NCBI GenBank assembly: GCA_018672475.1
Contig: JABHFS010000137.1
Location: forward strand, 115,033-179,032
Length of the DNA: 64,000 nucleotides
Reading direction: 5' to 3'
Source of the DNA: Gemmatimonadota bacterium
GTDB taxonomy: Bacteria > Latescibacterota > UBA2968 > UBA8231
The notes beneath the pieces are model-generated. The model saw only the letters and a program-made list of their open reading frames with translations, had not been told where the DNA came from and ran no database searches. Position 1 is the stretch's first letter. Each line of letters opens with the position of its first letter. The position numbers and the translations under genes are program-made. This document shows positions 34,201 to 43,500 of the stretch, one piece after another.

Positions 34201-35961
34201 ATAGCGATCTACCCCCGGCAACTCTCCCACCGCTGCTTCGATCTCACGCATCACTTCGTCCGTCGCCTGCAAAGTCGCCCCGTCGGACAAACTCGCATAG
34301 ACCGAAAATTGCGTTTCCTCGGCAATGACTTCCTGTTCGAGCATCAAAAAAAATGCGGCTACCAATGTCGCGATCAAACTCAAGAACACGCCATAAGCCA
34401 CTACCGCTCGGTGCCGCAAGCTAGCCTTGAGCAATAGCGTATACATCAACATCAGCCGCCCGGTACCCAGGGGAGTCGTCGCTCGCCGTCCAAGCATCCG
34501 CGCCGCTACCGAAGGTACTAGGGAAAGCGCCACCACTAACGAAGCCAAAAGCGGAAAGGTGATTGCCAGCGCCAACTCGCGCAGAATATCCTGGAAGTCG
34601 CTCTGAATAAAAACCACCGGCAAGAAAACCAGCGCCGTCGTCGCCGTCGCCGCCACCACCGCCTTGCTCACTTCCGCGGTGCCGTCTCGCGCCGCGTCCA
34701 TCGCGCTTTTGCCGCGTTCGAAGTGTTTGAAGATGCTCTCCATCACCACGATGCTATTGTCCGTCAACATGCCCATCGCCAACGCCAGCCCGCAGAGCGA
34801 AAGCACATTGAGTGTCAGATCCCAGGCGTACATCAGATTAAAGGTCGCCAACAAAGAAGCCGGAATCGCCAAGAGCAGTATGGCGACAAAACGCGCGTTG
34901 CGCAGAAAGAGAAAGAGCACCGCCAAACCCAATGCCAAGCCCACCAACGCCGCCTGTTTCAGCGTATCGAGCGAATCCTCCATCAACTCGGCTTGGTTGC
35001 TGGTAATAATCAACTCCACCGACTCATGCGCGAAGTCGCGGTTGAGACGGGCGATCGTCTCGACTACAGCGTCAGCGACTTTGATCAGATTCTCCTCGTC
35101 CTCCTTCTGGATTAATATTCCCACCGCCGACTGGCCATTGACCCGACTGAGGTCTGTACGCTGCTGCAGCCCAAAACCAACTTCGGCGACATCACCTAAT
35201 CGCAGCGGGATCGAGCTATCGACCAACACCTCGTCGATCTGCCGCAGATCGCTGAACTGTCCTTGAAAACTCACAGGAAAAACCTGGCGACCATCATAGA
35301 CCGCGCCAAGATAGGCCCGCGGCCGGTTGGCGTCGGTCAACGCGCCGCGCAAATTCGCCATCGTCAGTTGATAGGCCTGTAAACGCTCCGGTTCGGCGAC
35401 AATCTCCACCGCCGACTGCTGGCCGCCCAGGACCTGCGCATTGACCACTCCTTCGACCGCAGCCAACTCCGGGGCGATGTTTTTTTCGGTGTAATCCCTC
35501 AGCCAGTTGAGATCGGCCCCCTGCGCCAATACTTGCAATTCCATTACGGTAGCGCTGAGATCGCCCTCGTCGAAGCGCTGCACGGAGATCTGGGTCTGCT
35601 CCGGCAAGCCCGGTTGCAAACGGTCCATCCGGCTCTGTACCTGCAAGAGCGCGAATTTCATATCGGTGCCCGGCTCGTAGGAGATACGCACATTGCCGCG
35701 ATTAAGCGCGGCGGCAGACGTCATCTCAACCACCCCGAGCAACTGCCCCACCTCCTCCTCGACCGGCATCACCAGATCGCGCTCGATCTGTTCCGGACTC
35801 ATGCCCTGCTGCGAGATAGTCACAAAGATCTCCGGATAAACCACCTCCGGCATCAACTCGACCTGCAAACGGCCGAGCGAGATCAACCCCAATAGCGAGA
35901 CGGCAAGGAAAAACATCGCCGTGGTCACCGGTCGGCGGATGGAGAAATTCGCCAGGCTCAC
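31213..35961 (-). CDS. RND efflux permease fused to an ABC ATPase domain
   Basis: A 1582-residue protein. Residues 1-1035 form an AcrB-like RND permease: SLANFSIRRPVTTAMF at the start, TM4 GMLTDNSIVVMES (D401 at the proton-relay site, N402 beside it) and TM10 IGIAVNNGIILID without the AcrB-type lysine. The second periplasmic loop has a glycine run at 643-666. After the RND, two more helices (about 1041-1096) lead to IRLQTLTKVYG (1111-1121), which looks like the first strand of an ABC domain. About 185 residues with some four hydrophobic helices follow, then a full ABC core: Walker A GPNGAGKTT 1326-1334, signature SGGMKQR 1426-1432, Walker B IIVVDE 1445-1450, H1481. Start is GTG 35961, overlapping the previous RND stop by four bases. 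The frame has no break. Confidence 0.9.
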   Translation of the reverse strand: MSLANFSIRRPVTTAMFFLAVSLLGLISLGRLQVELMPEVVYPEIFVTISQQGMSPEQIERDLVMPVEEEVGQLLGVVEMTSAAALNRGNVRISYEPGTDMKFALLQVQSRMDRLQPGLPEQTQISVQRFDEGDLSATVMELQVLAQGADLNWLRDYTEKNIAPELAAVEGVVNAQVLGGQQSAVEIVAEPERLQAYQLTMANLRGALTDANRPRAYLGAVYDGRQVFPVSFQGQFSDLRQIDEVLVDSSIPLRLGDVAEVGFGLQQRTDLSRVNGQSAVGILIQKEDEENLIKVADAVVETIARLNRDFAHESVELIITSNQAELMEDSLDTLKQAALVGLALGLAVLFLFLRNARFVAILLLAIPASLLATFNLMYAWDLTLNVLSLCGLALAMGMLTDNSIVVMESIFKHFERGKSAMDAARDGTAEVSKAVVAATATTALVFLPVVFIQSDFQDILRELALAITFPLLASLVVALSLVPSVAARMLGRRATTPLGTGRLMLMYTLLLKASLRHRAVVAYGVFLSLIATLVAAFFLMLEQEVIAEETQFSVYASLSDGATLQATDEVMREIEAAVGELPGVDRYTASVQEGQGSLTVMLLDRDERPERVSAEELKAQLEDQLQEIQGGLIGFQPQASSFGGGGGRGGGGGGGGGGRGGSGNGGFNLQAGATSETALIKGYDFAVLQMISDDLSYRFEELEAIDANSVRPDLQRSAPEIQVIPSPMALFDHNLRVNTVLGAISDANPQGFATQTNFLKADGSEISIEVRPTEDPEADGPGRDGVGQIPVLTATGEYLPLAELAKVRVDEGRNNILRTDQARRVELSYQFLDEILDSQPLLDGARAMVRAIVQDLVLPGGYTIEIVEVETDTVYYWMMGIAAILTYMVLASLFESFAAPLLIFCTLPTAAIGSCWALMLTGTGLTSQAGPMALLGFIVLIGIAVNNGIILIDAIGTLRDTEGFRRERAVLVAGRSRVRPILMTSATTLLGVLPLALDFGGDYEVWPPFAITVLGGLAVSMVSTLIFVPVAYMGLDQVRMWLVGIGRVGVGVSTAIAAAATGVLYVESDSYFWPALIALPLWFLLLGAIALGLRIHRARVARHAASAVQVIRLQTLTKVYGAPGRFRREWARFDRHAERLLAQGIDPVDRKAVKDGLSWKLPLMGLAGYLHLYFEDVLWIYLLSLASWGLGVHLLRQLALLGAQAGAGSSGAAPPSMWLAQSLRALAHWAVPLLFVAYVHHRLALPSLTLASAAVWLAYRGARWLADRVRRGQVDIEGMVGRMMWLRRKVYGGAAALPLIGVAKPTYQALYGVNLEIGRGMFGLLGPNGAGKTTMMRIICQVLEPSSGSVAFDGVNITRQGPVQGVIGYLPQYFGLYEHMTAYQYLDYRALLEGFRDAGLRRERVNASLVQVNLEERQDDAIGSFSGGMKQRVGIAQTLLHLPQIIVVDEPTAGLDPVERIRFRNLLARISQERIVIFSTHIVEDISGSCNRLAVLNSGRILYQGTPREMRDLASGNVWETVVEEAAFEQVDRQVKVISHLRTPRGIRARFLAAAPVPGLAADRVDPTLEDAYLYLLRREVA

Positions 35962-38900
35962 GACACCGCACCTCTCCGCAATCGTTCGAAGGCTTCGTAA
36001 ACCACGGGAATTACCAGCAAAGTCATAAGCGTGGAGGAGCACAACCCGCTGATCACTGCAATGGCCATCGGCGCCCGCAAACCCGCGCCCTCCCCTAAAC
36101 CTACCGCCATCGGTACCAGCGCCAGAATCGTCGTCGCCGTTGTCATCAGGATCGGCCGCATCCTGTCCTGCGCCCCCTGCAACACCGCCTGGCGCACCGT
36201 CGGCAACTGCGCACGCAGGTGATTTATGCGGTCGACCAATACGATCGAATCATTGACCGCGATCCCGCCGAGCATGATAATGCCGATATAGGCCATCACG
36301 CTCAACGGCTCGCCCAAACCCCAAAAAGCCCACACTACTCCGACGCCGGCCAAGGGCACCGTCAACATCACGGTAAAGGGGTGCAATAGCGATTCGAAAA
36401 GCGAGGCCATCACCATATAAACCAATAACACCGATAGCACTAGAGCGAAGGACAAATCGGCGAAAGATTGCTGCCGTTCGCGCTCCTCACCGCCAATCTC
36501 GACGCGATAGCCGTGTGGCAACGCCATATCGGCAACGATCTTTTCGATCTGCCCGATGGCCTCGCCCAATGCTGCGTCTTCGGACAGATAACCGAGCACC
36601 CGCCCAACCCGGCGTTGGTCCTCACGCAAAATCTCGCGCGGCCCTTCGACAATCTGTGGATCGGACAAGTCGCCTAGTGTCAGCATCGCCCCGTCCGGCG
36701 TATCGATGCGCATCTGCGACAACTCGCGTAAATCAACACGCTCAAAGCTGACGCGTATATCGCGCGAGCGTTGGTCCTTTGTCAATTCGCCGATCATCTC
36801 GCCGGACAACCGACGCTCCAGCGCCTGCACGATCGTCCCGACCGTCAGCCCAGTGGCGACCACCGCGTCCTCACGCAAACGCAGATCCAACTCGGGTTGG
36901 CCGCCTTGAAAACTCGTAGTGATATTGTAGACGCTGGACAGCGTTTCAATTCGCGCCTTAAGCTCGTTGCACAAACGGCGCAACACCGCGATATCATCGC
37001 CGACGATCTCGATCTGCACCGGAGCCGCCTGCTCACCGATCATGCCTTCGAGCGCGGTCTCGTGCAGCTGATACTTCACCTCCAGCTCGGGAATATCGGC
37101 CAACTCTTCGTCGATCGCCCCGACGAGTTGCGGCAAACTCCGGCGTTCATCCGCAACCAACGAGACAGACAAGGTCGCGCGATTGGGTCCCGTCGGGTCG
37201 CCGATATTGGCCAAGCGCGCCGGATCCACCCCCGAACGCGCATAAACCGCCGCCACCTCATCCCCGCCAATTTCGCGGACAATCTCCCCGACTCGCTTGG
37301 CCACCCGGTCCGTCACCTCCAAGCGGGATCCTTCAGCCAGCGCTATATCTAAATGGAATAACCCCTGATCCTCGCGCGGAAGAAATTCCGTCTCTATCGA
37401 ACGGGCGATATACACCGTGCCCGCGACACTGGTACAGAGCAGTAACAAGACGACCGCCTTGTGGTCGAGCACCCCATCGAGAAAGGCGCGAAAACGCAAC
37501 CACCGGTGCTCAGTATCCATCCCACCGCGCTTGCGCAAAAAACGCGAAGTCAGCATCGGCACCGTGATCATCGCCACCGCGAGCGACGAAACAAGCGAGA
37601 AAGCCACTGTCCAAGCTTGATCCTTAAAAAGCTCGCTGGTCAATCCTTGCAAATAAACAATGGGCAGAAAGACCGACACCGTCGTCAACGTCGAGGCCAT
37701 AATCGCCACACCGACCTCGCTCGCCCCCTTGGCTGAAGCTTTGTCCGCGGGCTCACCCCGCTCCAGATGCCGATAGATATTTTCGATGACCACGATCGCA
37801 TTGTCGACCAGCATGCCCGCACCCAATGCCAAACCACCCAGCGTCATGATATTGAGCGTCAACCCCTCGAAATACATCAGAGTGAACGTCGCCAGGATCG
37901 AGATCGGAATCGCTAAGCCGATCACCAACGTCGCCGTCCACGAGCGCAGAAAAAAGAATAGCACCACCACTGCCAACAGCGCCCCATACAAAGCCGCTTC
38001 TTCGACTTCGGCAACCGCTTCCTCAATAAAACGCGCCTGGTTTTCAACCACTGCGAAACGCAATTCGGGCAAGTCTTGATCCAAATCGCCCATCGCCGCC
38101 AGCACCGCGCCAACCACCTGCACCGTATTGGCATCGGCCTCTTTGTAGACCGCCAAGCCGATGCACTCGACCCCGTCGAGCCGTACAATCGTCTCGCGTT
38201 CCTCGTATTCGAGCGCCACACGCCCCACATCTCTCACATAGACCGGCACCTGTAGTTGAGCCGTCTCCCCTTCTGCCGCCTCGACGCCCTGCCTAGCCCC
38301 GACGATTACATTGCGCACATCCTCCATGTCTTCGAGCCGCCCTAATCCCTTGACCTGGTACGACTGCTGCGCCTCGCGCAACGTACCACCCGACACATCC
38401 TCGTTCGCCGAAGTAATCGCCGTGATCACCGCGTCGGCGTCCTGCCCAAAAGCCTCCAATAAATAAGGATCAAGCGTCACCCGAATTTCCTTCTCGGCGT
38501 CACCTTCAACATCAGCCGATGCCACCCCGCTGAGCGCCTCCAACTTGGGCTTGACTACCATCTCGACCGCCCCCAACAACGCGTCTAGATCGTAGTCGCC
38601 CGTCGGCGATACAGCGATGCGCATCACCGGCAGCGCCTGCGGGTCCTCCTGGATCACATCGAGGGTCTCGATATCCTCGTCCGTCGCGTACACGCCCATT
38701 TTCTTTTGCACATCGATCAGCGCGAAGTCCATGTCCGCTTCCCAATCGAACTCGGCGACGACCACCGACTGCCCCGAACGGGTGATCGAATAGACCCGGT
38801 CGACCCCGCTGATGGTGCTAATATCGCGCTCCAACCGCCGCGTATAGCGCTCTTCGACTTCCTGCGGCGCCTTGCCAGGCACTTGCAGATCGACGGTGAT

Positions 38901-39032
38901 GACCGGCGTATTCACATTGGGCAGCAGGTCCGTCCCGAGTTTGCCGAGCGAGATCGCACCGAGTAGGGCTACGGCGAGCGTCAGCATCGACACGGTAACG
39001 GGATAGCGGGTAGAAAATTCAGGTAGCGACAT
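35958..39032 (-). CDS. RND efflux permease
   Basis: A 1024-residue AcrB/MdtB-like inner-membrane proton antiporter with the usual 12 helices and two large periplasmic loops. MSLPEFSTRYPVTVSMLTLA is the typical opening. TM4 has GMLVDNAIVVIENIYRHLE with the relay aspartate, and TM10-11 has LGGIAVNDSIVLVDRINHL and RPILMTTATTIL. Its stop overlaps the GTG start of the RND-ABC fusion, so the two permeases are made in coupled translation and may assemble as a mixed trimer in the manner of MdtB/MdtC. An adaptor gene lies 318 bases upstream. Confidence 0.93.
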   Translation of the reverse strand: MSLPEFSTRYPVTVSMLTLAVALLGAISLGKLGTDLLPNVNTPVITVDLQVPGKAPQEVEERYTRRLERDISTISGVDRVYSITRSGQSVVVAEFDWEADMDFALIDVQKKMGVYATDEDIETLDVIQEDPQALPVMRIAVSPTGDYDLDALLGAVEMVVKPKLEALSGVASADVEGDAEKEIRVTLDPYLLEAFGQDADAVITAITSANEDVSGGTLREAQQSYQVKGLGRLEDMEDVRNVIVGARQGVEAAEGETAQLQVPVYVRDVGRVALEYEERETIVRLDGVECIGLAVYKEADANTVQVVGAVLAAMGDLDQDLPELRFAVVENQARFIEEAVAEVEEAALYGALLAVVVLFFFLRSWTATLVIGLAIPISILATFTLMYFEGLTLNIMTLGGLALGAGMLVDNAIVVIENIYRHLERGEPADKASAKGASEVGVAIMASTLTTVSVFLPIVYLQGLTSELFKDQAWTVAFSLVSSLAVAMITVPMLTSRFLRKRGGMDTEHRWLRFRAFLDGVLDHKAVVLLLLCTSVAGTVYIARSIETEFLPREDQGLFHLDIALAEGSRLEVTDRVAKRVGEIVREIGGDEVAAVYARSGVDPARLANIGDPTGPNRATLSVSLVADERRSLPQLVGAIDEELADIPELEVKYQLHETALEGMIGEQAAPVQIEIVGDDIAVLRRLCNELKARIETLSSVYNITTSFQGGQPELDLRLREDAVVATGLTVGTIVQALERRLSGEMIGELTKDQRSRDIRVSFERVDLRELSQMRIDTPDGAMLTLGDLSDPQIVEGPREILREDQRRVGRVLGYLSEDAALGEAIGQIEKIVADMALPHGYRVEIGGEERERQQSFADLSFALVLSVLLVYMVMASLFESLLHPFTVMLTVPLAGVGVVWAFWGLGEPLSVMAYIGIIMLGGIAVNDSIVLVDRINHLRAQLPTVRQAVLQGAQDRMRPILMTTATTILALVPMAVGLGEGAGLRAPMAIAVISGLCSSTLMTLLVIPVVYEAFERLRRGAVS

Positions 39033-39350
39033 AGGGCAAATACTTCGTCAGGACTTTCTCAAGGCGTGTATGTGTTTAAATGGTGTAGCTACTATTGACG
39101 ATCTGGTCGGGGTCTGTCCTGCGGCAGGCAAACATTGCACTAACATCGCTACGCGATGCGTGATCTTCGACAGCGCGACGGTACTATCGGTGGGACTGCG
39201 CAGGGAATCACCCGGGCCTTTCAATAGGGGCTCCATCCCATAGGTGCGCGGTGAATGTGAGTATTGCAAAGCAATGCGTGCATCAGCAAGGAATCCTGCC
39301 ACCACCCGCGAGCCCTCTAACGAACAAAACCTTCCCACAACACAACCCCC
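39033..39350. other. Spacer between adaptor and RND genes
   Basis: This 318-base gap interrupts an otherwise packed operon. I see no gene: the open frames on both strands lack ribosome sites and recognisable sequence. It may contain an internal promoter for the RND-RND/ABC-permease-TolC part, or an inserted repeat. Confidence 0.35.
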
Positions 39351-40475
39351 TCATCTCCTCCCTCCCCCATCTCCACCACCGGATCGACCACCTCCCCCTC
39401 TCCCACCACTCGCCTCCTCCGTCCCCGCCACAGTAACCCGCGTCCTGGACCGCAACGTCTCGTAATTGCTCGTAATCAACCGCTCCCCCTCACCCACCCC
39501 TTTCAGCACCTCGACAAACTTCTCGTCCTCCAACCCCGTTTCGATCTCACGCATCTGCGCCCTGGCGCTTTCTTCGACAAAAACCACTTCGCGATTGCCG
39601 CGCATCAATACCAACTCGCGCGGCACCAACACCACATCCGCGTGCGACTCAACCACGATCTCCGCCTTGACAAACATACCTGGACGCAACAGGCCCTTGG
39701 GGTTATCGACCACCGCCACTGCGCGAAAGGTCCGGGTCGTCGGGTCGACCACCGGATCGACCACCGAAATCTTACCGTCAAACACCTCGTCAGGGTAGGA
39801 GTAGTCAATCATCCGTACCGGTTGATCCAACTCGATATGGCGGATTTGCGAATTAGGGATCTGCAAATCGACCAATACCTGGCTATAATCGACGATCCGG
39901 CAGATCTGCGTGCCCTCGTCGACAAGCGTTTGTTCTGTCGCGTCAGTGAACTCGCTGAGTACTCCGGAGATCGGAGCGGTGACCTTGGTCTTTTTGATCT
40001 GCACCAGCGCGTCGTCGTAATCCGACTGCGCGTCGACGAGGTCCTTGCGCGCCGTCTCGACTTCGATTTGCGTCACCAGGCCGCGTTTGACCAAGACCTC
40101 TTTTTCATCGAGCATCTTGCGCATATTCTTGACCGCCAACTTGCGCGACTCCAGTCGGGCGCCGACCACCAGTTCCTCATTCTTCAGCCGGGCGATCACC
40201 TGGCCCTGTTGCACGGCTAAGCCCTCTGTCGGTTTGCGCCCTTCCGCCAAAATACCCAGCGACAAAAAGCCCCGCGCCTCGGTAACAATGATCGCCTCCT
40301 GTACCGGTCGCAGAGTGCCCATTGAGGTCACCACCGATTCAATCGTGCCCAAGCCCACCGGCTGTACGGTGACCGGCACCGTCAAATCGGCCGACTGCTC
40401 AGTTTGCGGTGTCTCGCAACCGAATACCAACAATCCGCAAAGCCATCCGTATCGCATCTTCAATCTCATATGCAC
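39351..40475 (-). CDS. RND/ABC periplasmic adaptor (membrane fusion protein), lipoprotein
   Basis: A 374-residue HlyD/AcrA-type adaptor. The start MHMRLKMRYGWLCGLLVFGC has a lipobox ending in Cys, so it is probably lipid-anchored to the inner membrane. A split lipoyl domain (IIVTEARGFLSLG; KVTAPISGVLSEF) flanks a helical hairpin (ARLESRKLAVKNMRKMLDEK on). Then come the beta-barrel and membrane-proximal domains (VVDPTTRTFRAVAVVDNPKG). The last 25 residues are almost all Gly, Arg and Ser. It would join the permeases to the TolC channel. The first codon is GTG; an ATG two codons later is an equally possible start. Confidence 0.9.
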   Translation of the reverse strand: MHMRLKMRYGWLCGLLVFGCETPQTEQSADLTVPVTVQPVGLGTIESVVTSMGTLRPVQEAIIVTEARGFLSLGILAEGRKPTEGLAVQQGQVIARLKNEELVVGARLESRKLAVKNMRKMLDEKEVLVKRGLVTQIEVETARKDLVDAQSDYDDALVQIKKTKVTAPISGVLSEFTDATEQTLVDEGTQICRIVDYSQVLVDLQIPNSQIRHIELDQPVRMIDYSYPDEVFDGKISVVDPVVDPTTRTFRAVAVVDNPKGLLRPGMFVKAEIVVESHADVVLVPRELVLMRGNREVVFVEESARAQMREIETGLEDEKFVEVLKGVGEGERLITSNYETLRSRTRVTVAGTEEASGGRGGGGRSGGGDGGGRR

Positions 40476-40500
40476 GTATCACCCTCAAATCTCCTGAATG

Positions 40501-43500
40501 TCAGAATAGTCTATTCAACCAACTAGTAATACCGCTCGCTTGCTGCCGTCCGCCAAAACGGCCGCCACCACGACCACCACGACCACCACGACCGCGCCAA
40601 TTGCCAAACGAGCCGACATCTTCTTCGTAGGCTGCCTCCGGGTTATTGGGGTCCACCCAACGCCAGCGCATCGCGTCGGCGTAGAGGCGGCCCGATGCTT
40701 GGTCGGAAAGCTCAACCCGGGCCTCTTCTCCTTCCTCAAAATGAAAACGCCCCAGCAAATTCCATCCCCCGTTGAGCACCTCAGCCTTCATCGCCAACGT
40801 ATCCGTTACCCCACCGTGTGTGACCGACAGCGAAAAAGACTCGGCCAGGTTTAAACCGAAACGCCGGCCGAACTGGGAAGGCACAAAATAGTAGGCGACG
40901 TCGTAATCACCGGCGACCGGCAACGCAGTCGTCCACACCGCCGGTTGCGCCCCGTCGCCGGGTTGTTTCCAACGAAAATTCTTTTCGTAGCGACCGAAGG
41001 CGAAGGGCAGCTGCTGCACTTGCCAATTATCGCCCTTGAGCCCCGGGCGCAAAAAGCGCTGCACCCGACGAATCGGCATCGAAAAACCCTCGTCGTCGTT
41101 ATCGACTACAATTTCGGAGAAAAAATTCTCGGCGTCGTCGACCACCCGCACATATGATTTCGGATAACCTTGGAAGACTTTCTCCGGAATGCTCAAAGGA
41201 GCGATGATCGGTCGTTGGTTTTTGGCGAAGAATGGCTCGACCATCACCCGGAAGGGCCGCGCGAAAAGCACCATCGACACCTCCACTTCCTGCCCGCCCT
41301 CGATCATCACCGACTTCGAGCCCTGGTCCTCCCGACCGATCGCCTGCACCTCGACAAAACCGCGACCCGGCTCGCCATTTTTGATCCGCACGATCACTTG
41401 GTAGACCACCTCGCCCCAACCATCATCTATCTTCTTAGCTGTCGCCCTGGTCAGTGTATAGCCCGGCACATGCGTACCGTAGATCCAATCGTGCACCAAC
41501 TGCTGCACATCGATCTTCTGACGACCGATCTCCCCTTCGGGAATGACCGATTCTTCGAAGTCGGCGAAAGACACCTGGCTGTATTTGTTGTCCTCGTCAA
41601 AGGCCCCTAGCGATTCGATAAACTTGTCGGCGCCCAACACCGACTTGATCACCCGGAAGATCGTCAAGCTCTTGGCTTTGAGAATCGCCCGATAGAGATC
41701 AGGTTCGGCCTCCTTGTCCATTTCGGCCAGCGAATTCTGCTGCATCTCAACGACCAGCGTATCCCAAGCCGGGCCGGTATTGACCGCCGGCTGCGCCATA
41801 CCACCGCCCGGCCCCCTTCGGCCCATACCACCACGCGAGCGCATCATACTGCTGATCATGCGCGCCATGCCGCCGCTCATCCGGCCGCCGAAACGGCTCG
41901 AAAACATCGCCACCCGCAAATCGGAGCTGACATCCTCCTGCATATAGAGCGGCAAACCGCGCGCGAGCAAATCCGAATTCTCACCGCTAAAACCGCGGTC
42001 AAAAGACCACAACTGCACCAGCGGGCTGCGAAACAAACCGCTGCGCGCCCCTTCGGGGCTCAAGAAGTCCTGAAAGATGGCCCCGACTAGCACGTCTTTT
42101 TTGATCTGCGCTTCGTCCTGGTCACCGCGGCGACGCCGCAGTCGCGCATCGAAATCGCGTTGAAAACGATGCCCCATTAACACATCCTCCTCGACCATCA
42201 ACACCCCCGGTTGCACCAACCGGCCACTTTCTTGCCAACCCTCGTAATACCATTGCACCAGGAAAGGCACTTCCACTATCGACAAACGCGCATAGGGGTA
42301 TTTAAGCCCGGTCTCCTGCTCCATCGCACTGAAAACCTGGTCGATGGTCTCAGTGACCTTCTCCGGCGCGTCCGCAAAAAAGCGAATCGGGCGCAAATGG
42401 GAAGCATGCACATAGAGCGCGTAATCGACGTCGCCGACCTTGGTCTGATACACTTCGTATTGGCCTGCGTTCAACGAGAATAGCGGCACCGGATGGTCGA
42501 CCCGCCAATTCGAGACGAGACGATCGCCCTGCGTTTCCTTGCTCGTCGGTTGCCCCTGAGTAACCACCTCTAAATCCGCCGGCACCGATACCGCGATCTC
42601 AGCCGTGGCAAACGAAGGCGGCGGAGGCTCTCCTGGATGATACGCGACACCGGCGATGGGATACCAACGGCTGCGCGGCGGCAAAAAGACCGATTCGTCG
42701 CGGATCCAAGCCGTCAGGTCGCCTTTAATGAAGGGCCATTTGCTCTTTTCAAGACGCGTCTCGTCACGCAGTAAATCAAAACCCTGGCGGTCGATATCGC
42801 CGTCGTAGAGCAAGGTCAACGTGCGTTCCGCGCCAGCGAGCATCGGCGCATGTACCCGAATTACCCCCTCGCCGCGTATCCACGCGAGTGGATTGCCGGT
42901 CGAATCCTCTACCGCTCGCAATGCCAAGCCGGGGTTAAGGGTAAAGGTCAGTGAGTCCAGTGCGACCTCGTGATAATTGTAGAGTCGCATGTGCACCTTG
43001 GCGGCAATCGGCGAGCCCTCGCCGAGCAACGCGATATCCAGGCCATAGTGCTCAACCTGCGGCGCCGGCACTGCCGCATAGCGATACTGTTCGGCGAGCA
43101 AGCGTTGGCGATAGGCCAGATTCGCCTCGTCCTGCGCCCCCATATGCTGATATAATCCCACCGCCACCAATAACCCGACCCCCGCCATACCGCGCCCCGC
43201 CCAAGCCCAGGCCAACGATTGGCTTAGCCGCGGATAGCGCTCTATCGACAAGCCAAAAAAGAATAACCCTAACGCCAAATAAAACAGCCGCTGATCGATC
43301 ACCCGTGAGAGATCGCCTAGACCAATTATATCGGAGTAGAATAGCGGGGCAAAAAAGGCACCGAAATCCCAAATACCGCCATAGCCCTCGCCGAGATAAA
43401 ACAATACCGCCAAGGCGTAGGCGATAATCAACAATGCCACCGCGGTCTGCTGTCGGAGTACCGCACCCAAAAAGAACGTCAACGCCGACATATAGATCAG

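Noticed and set aside
33895..34204. Proline/threonine-rich plus-strand frames
   Set aside because: They are the antisense reading of the glycine-run codons in the RND-ABC fusion.
39048..39338. 96-codon frame on the minus strand between adaptor and RND genes
   Set aside because: No ribosome site, no motif, unusual composition; treated as spacer.
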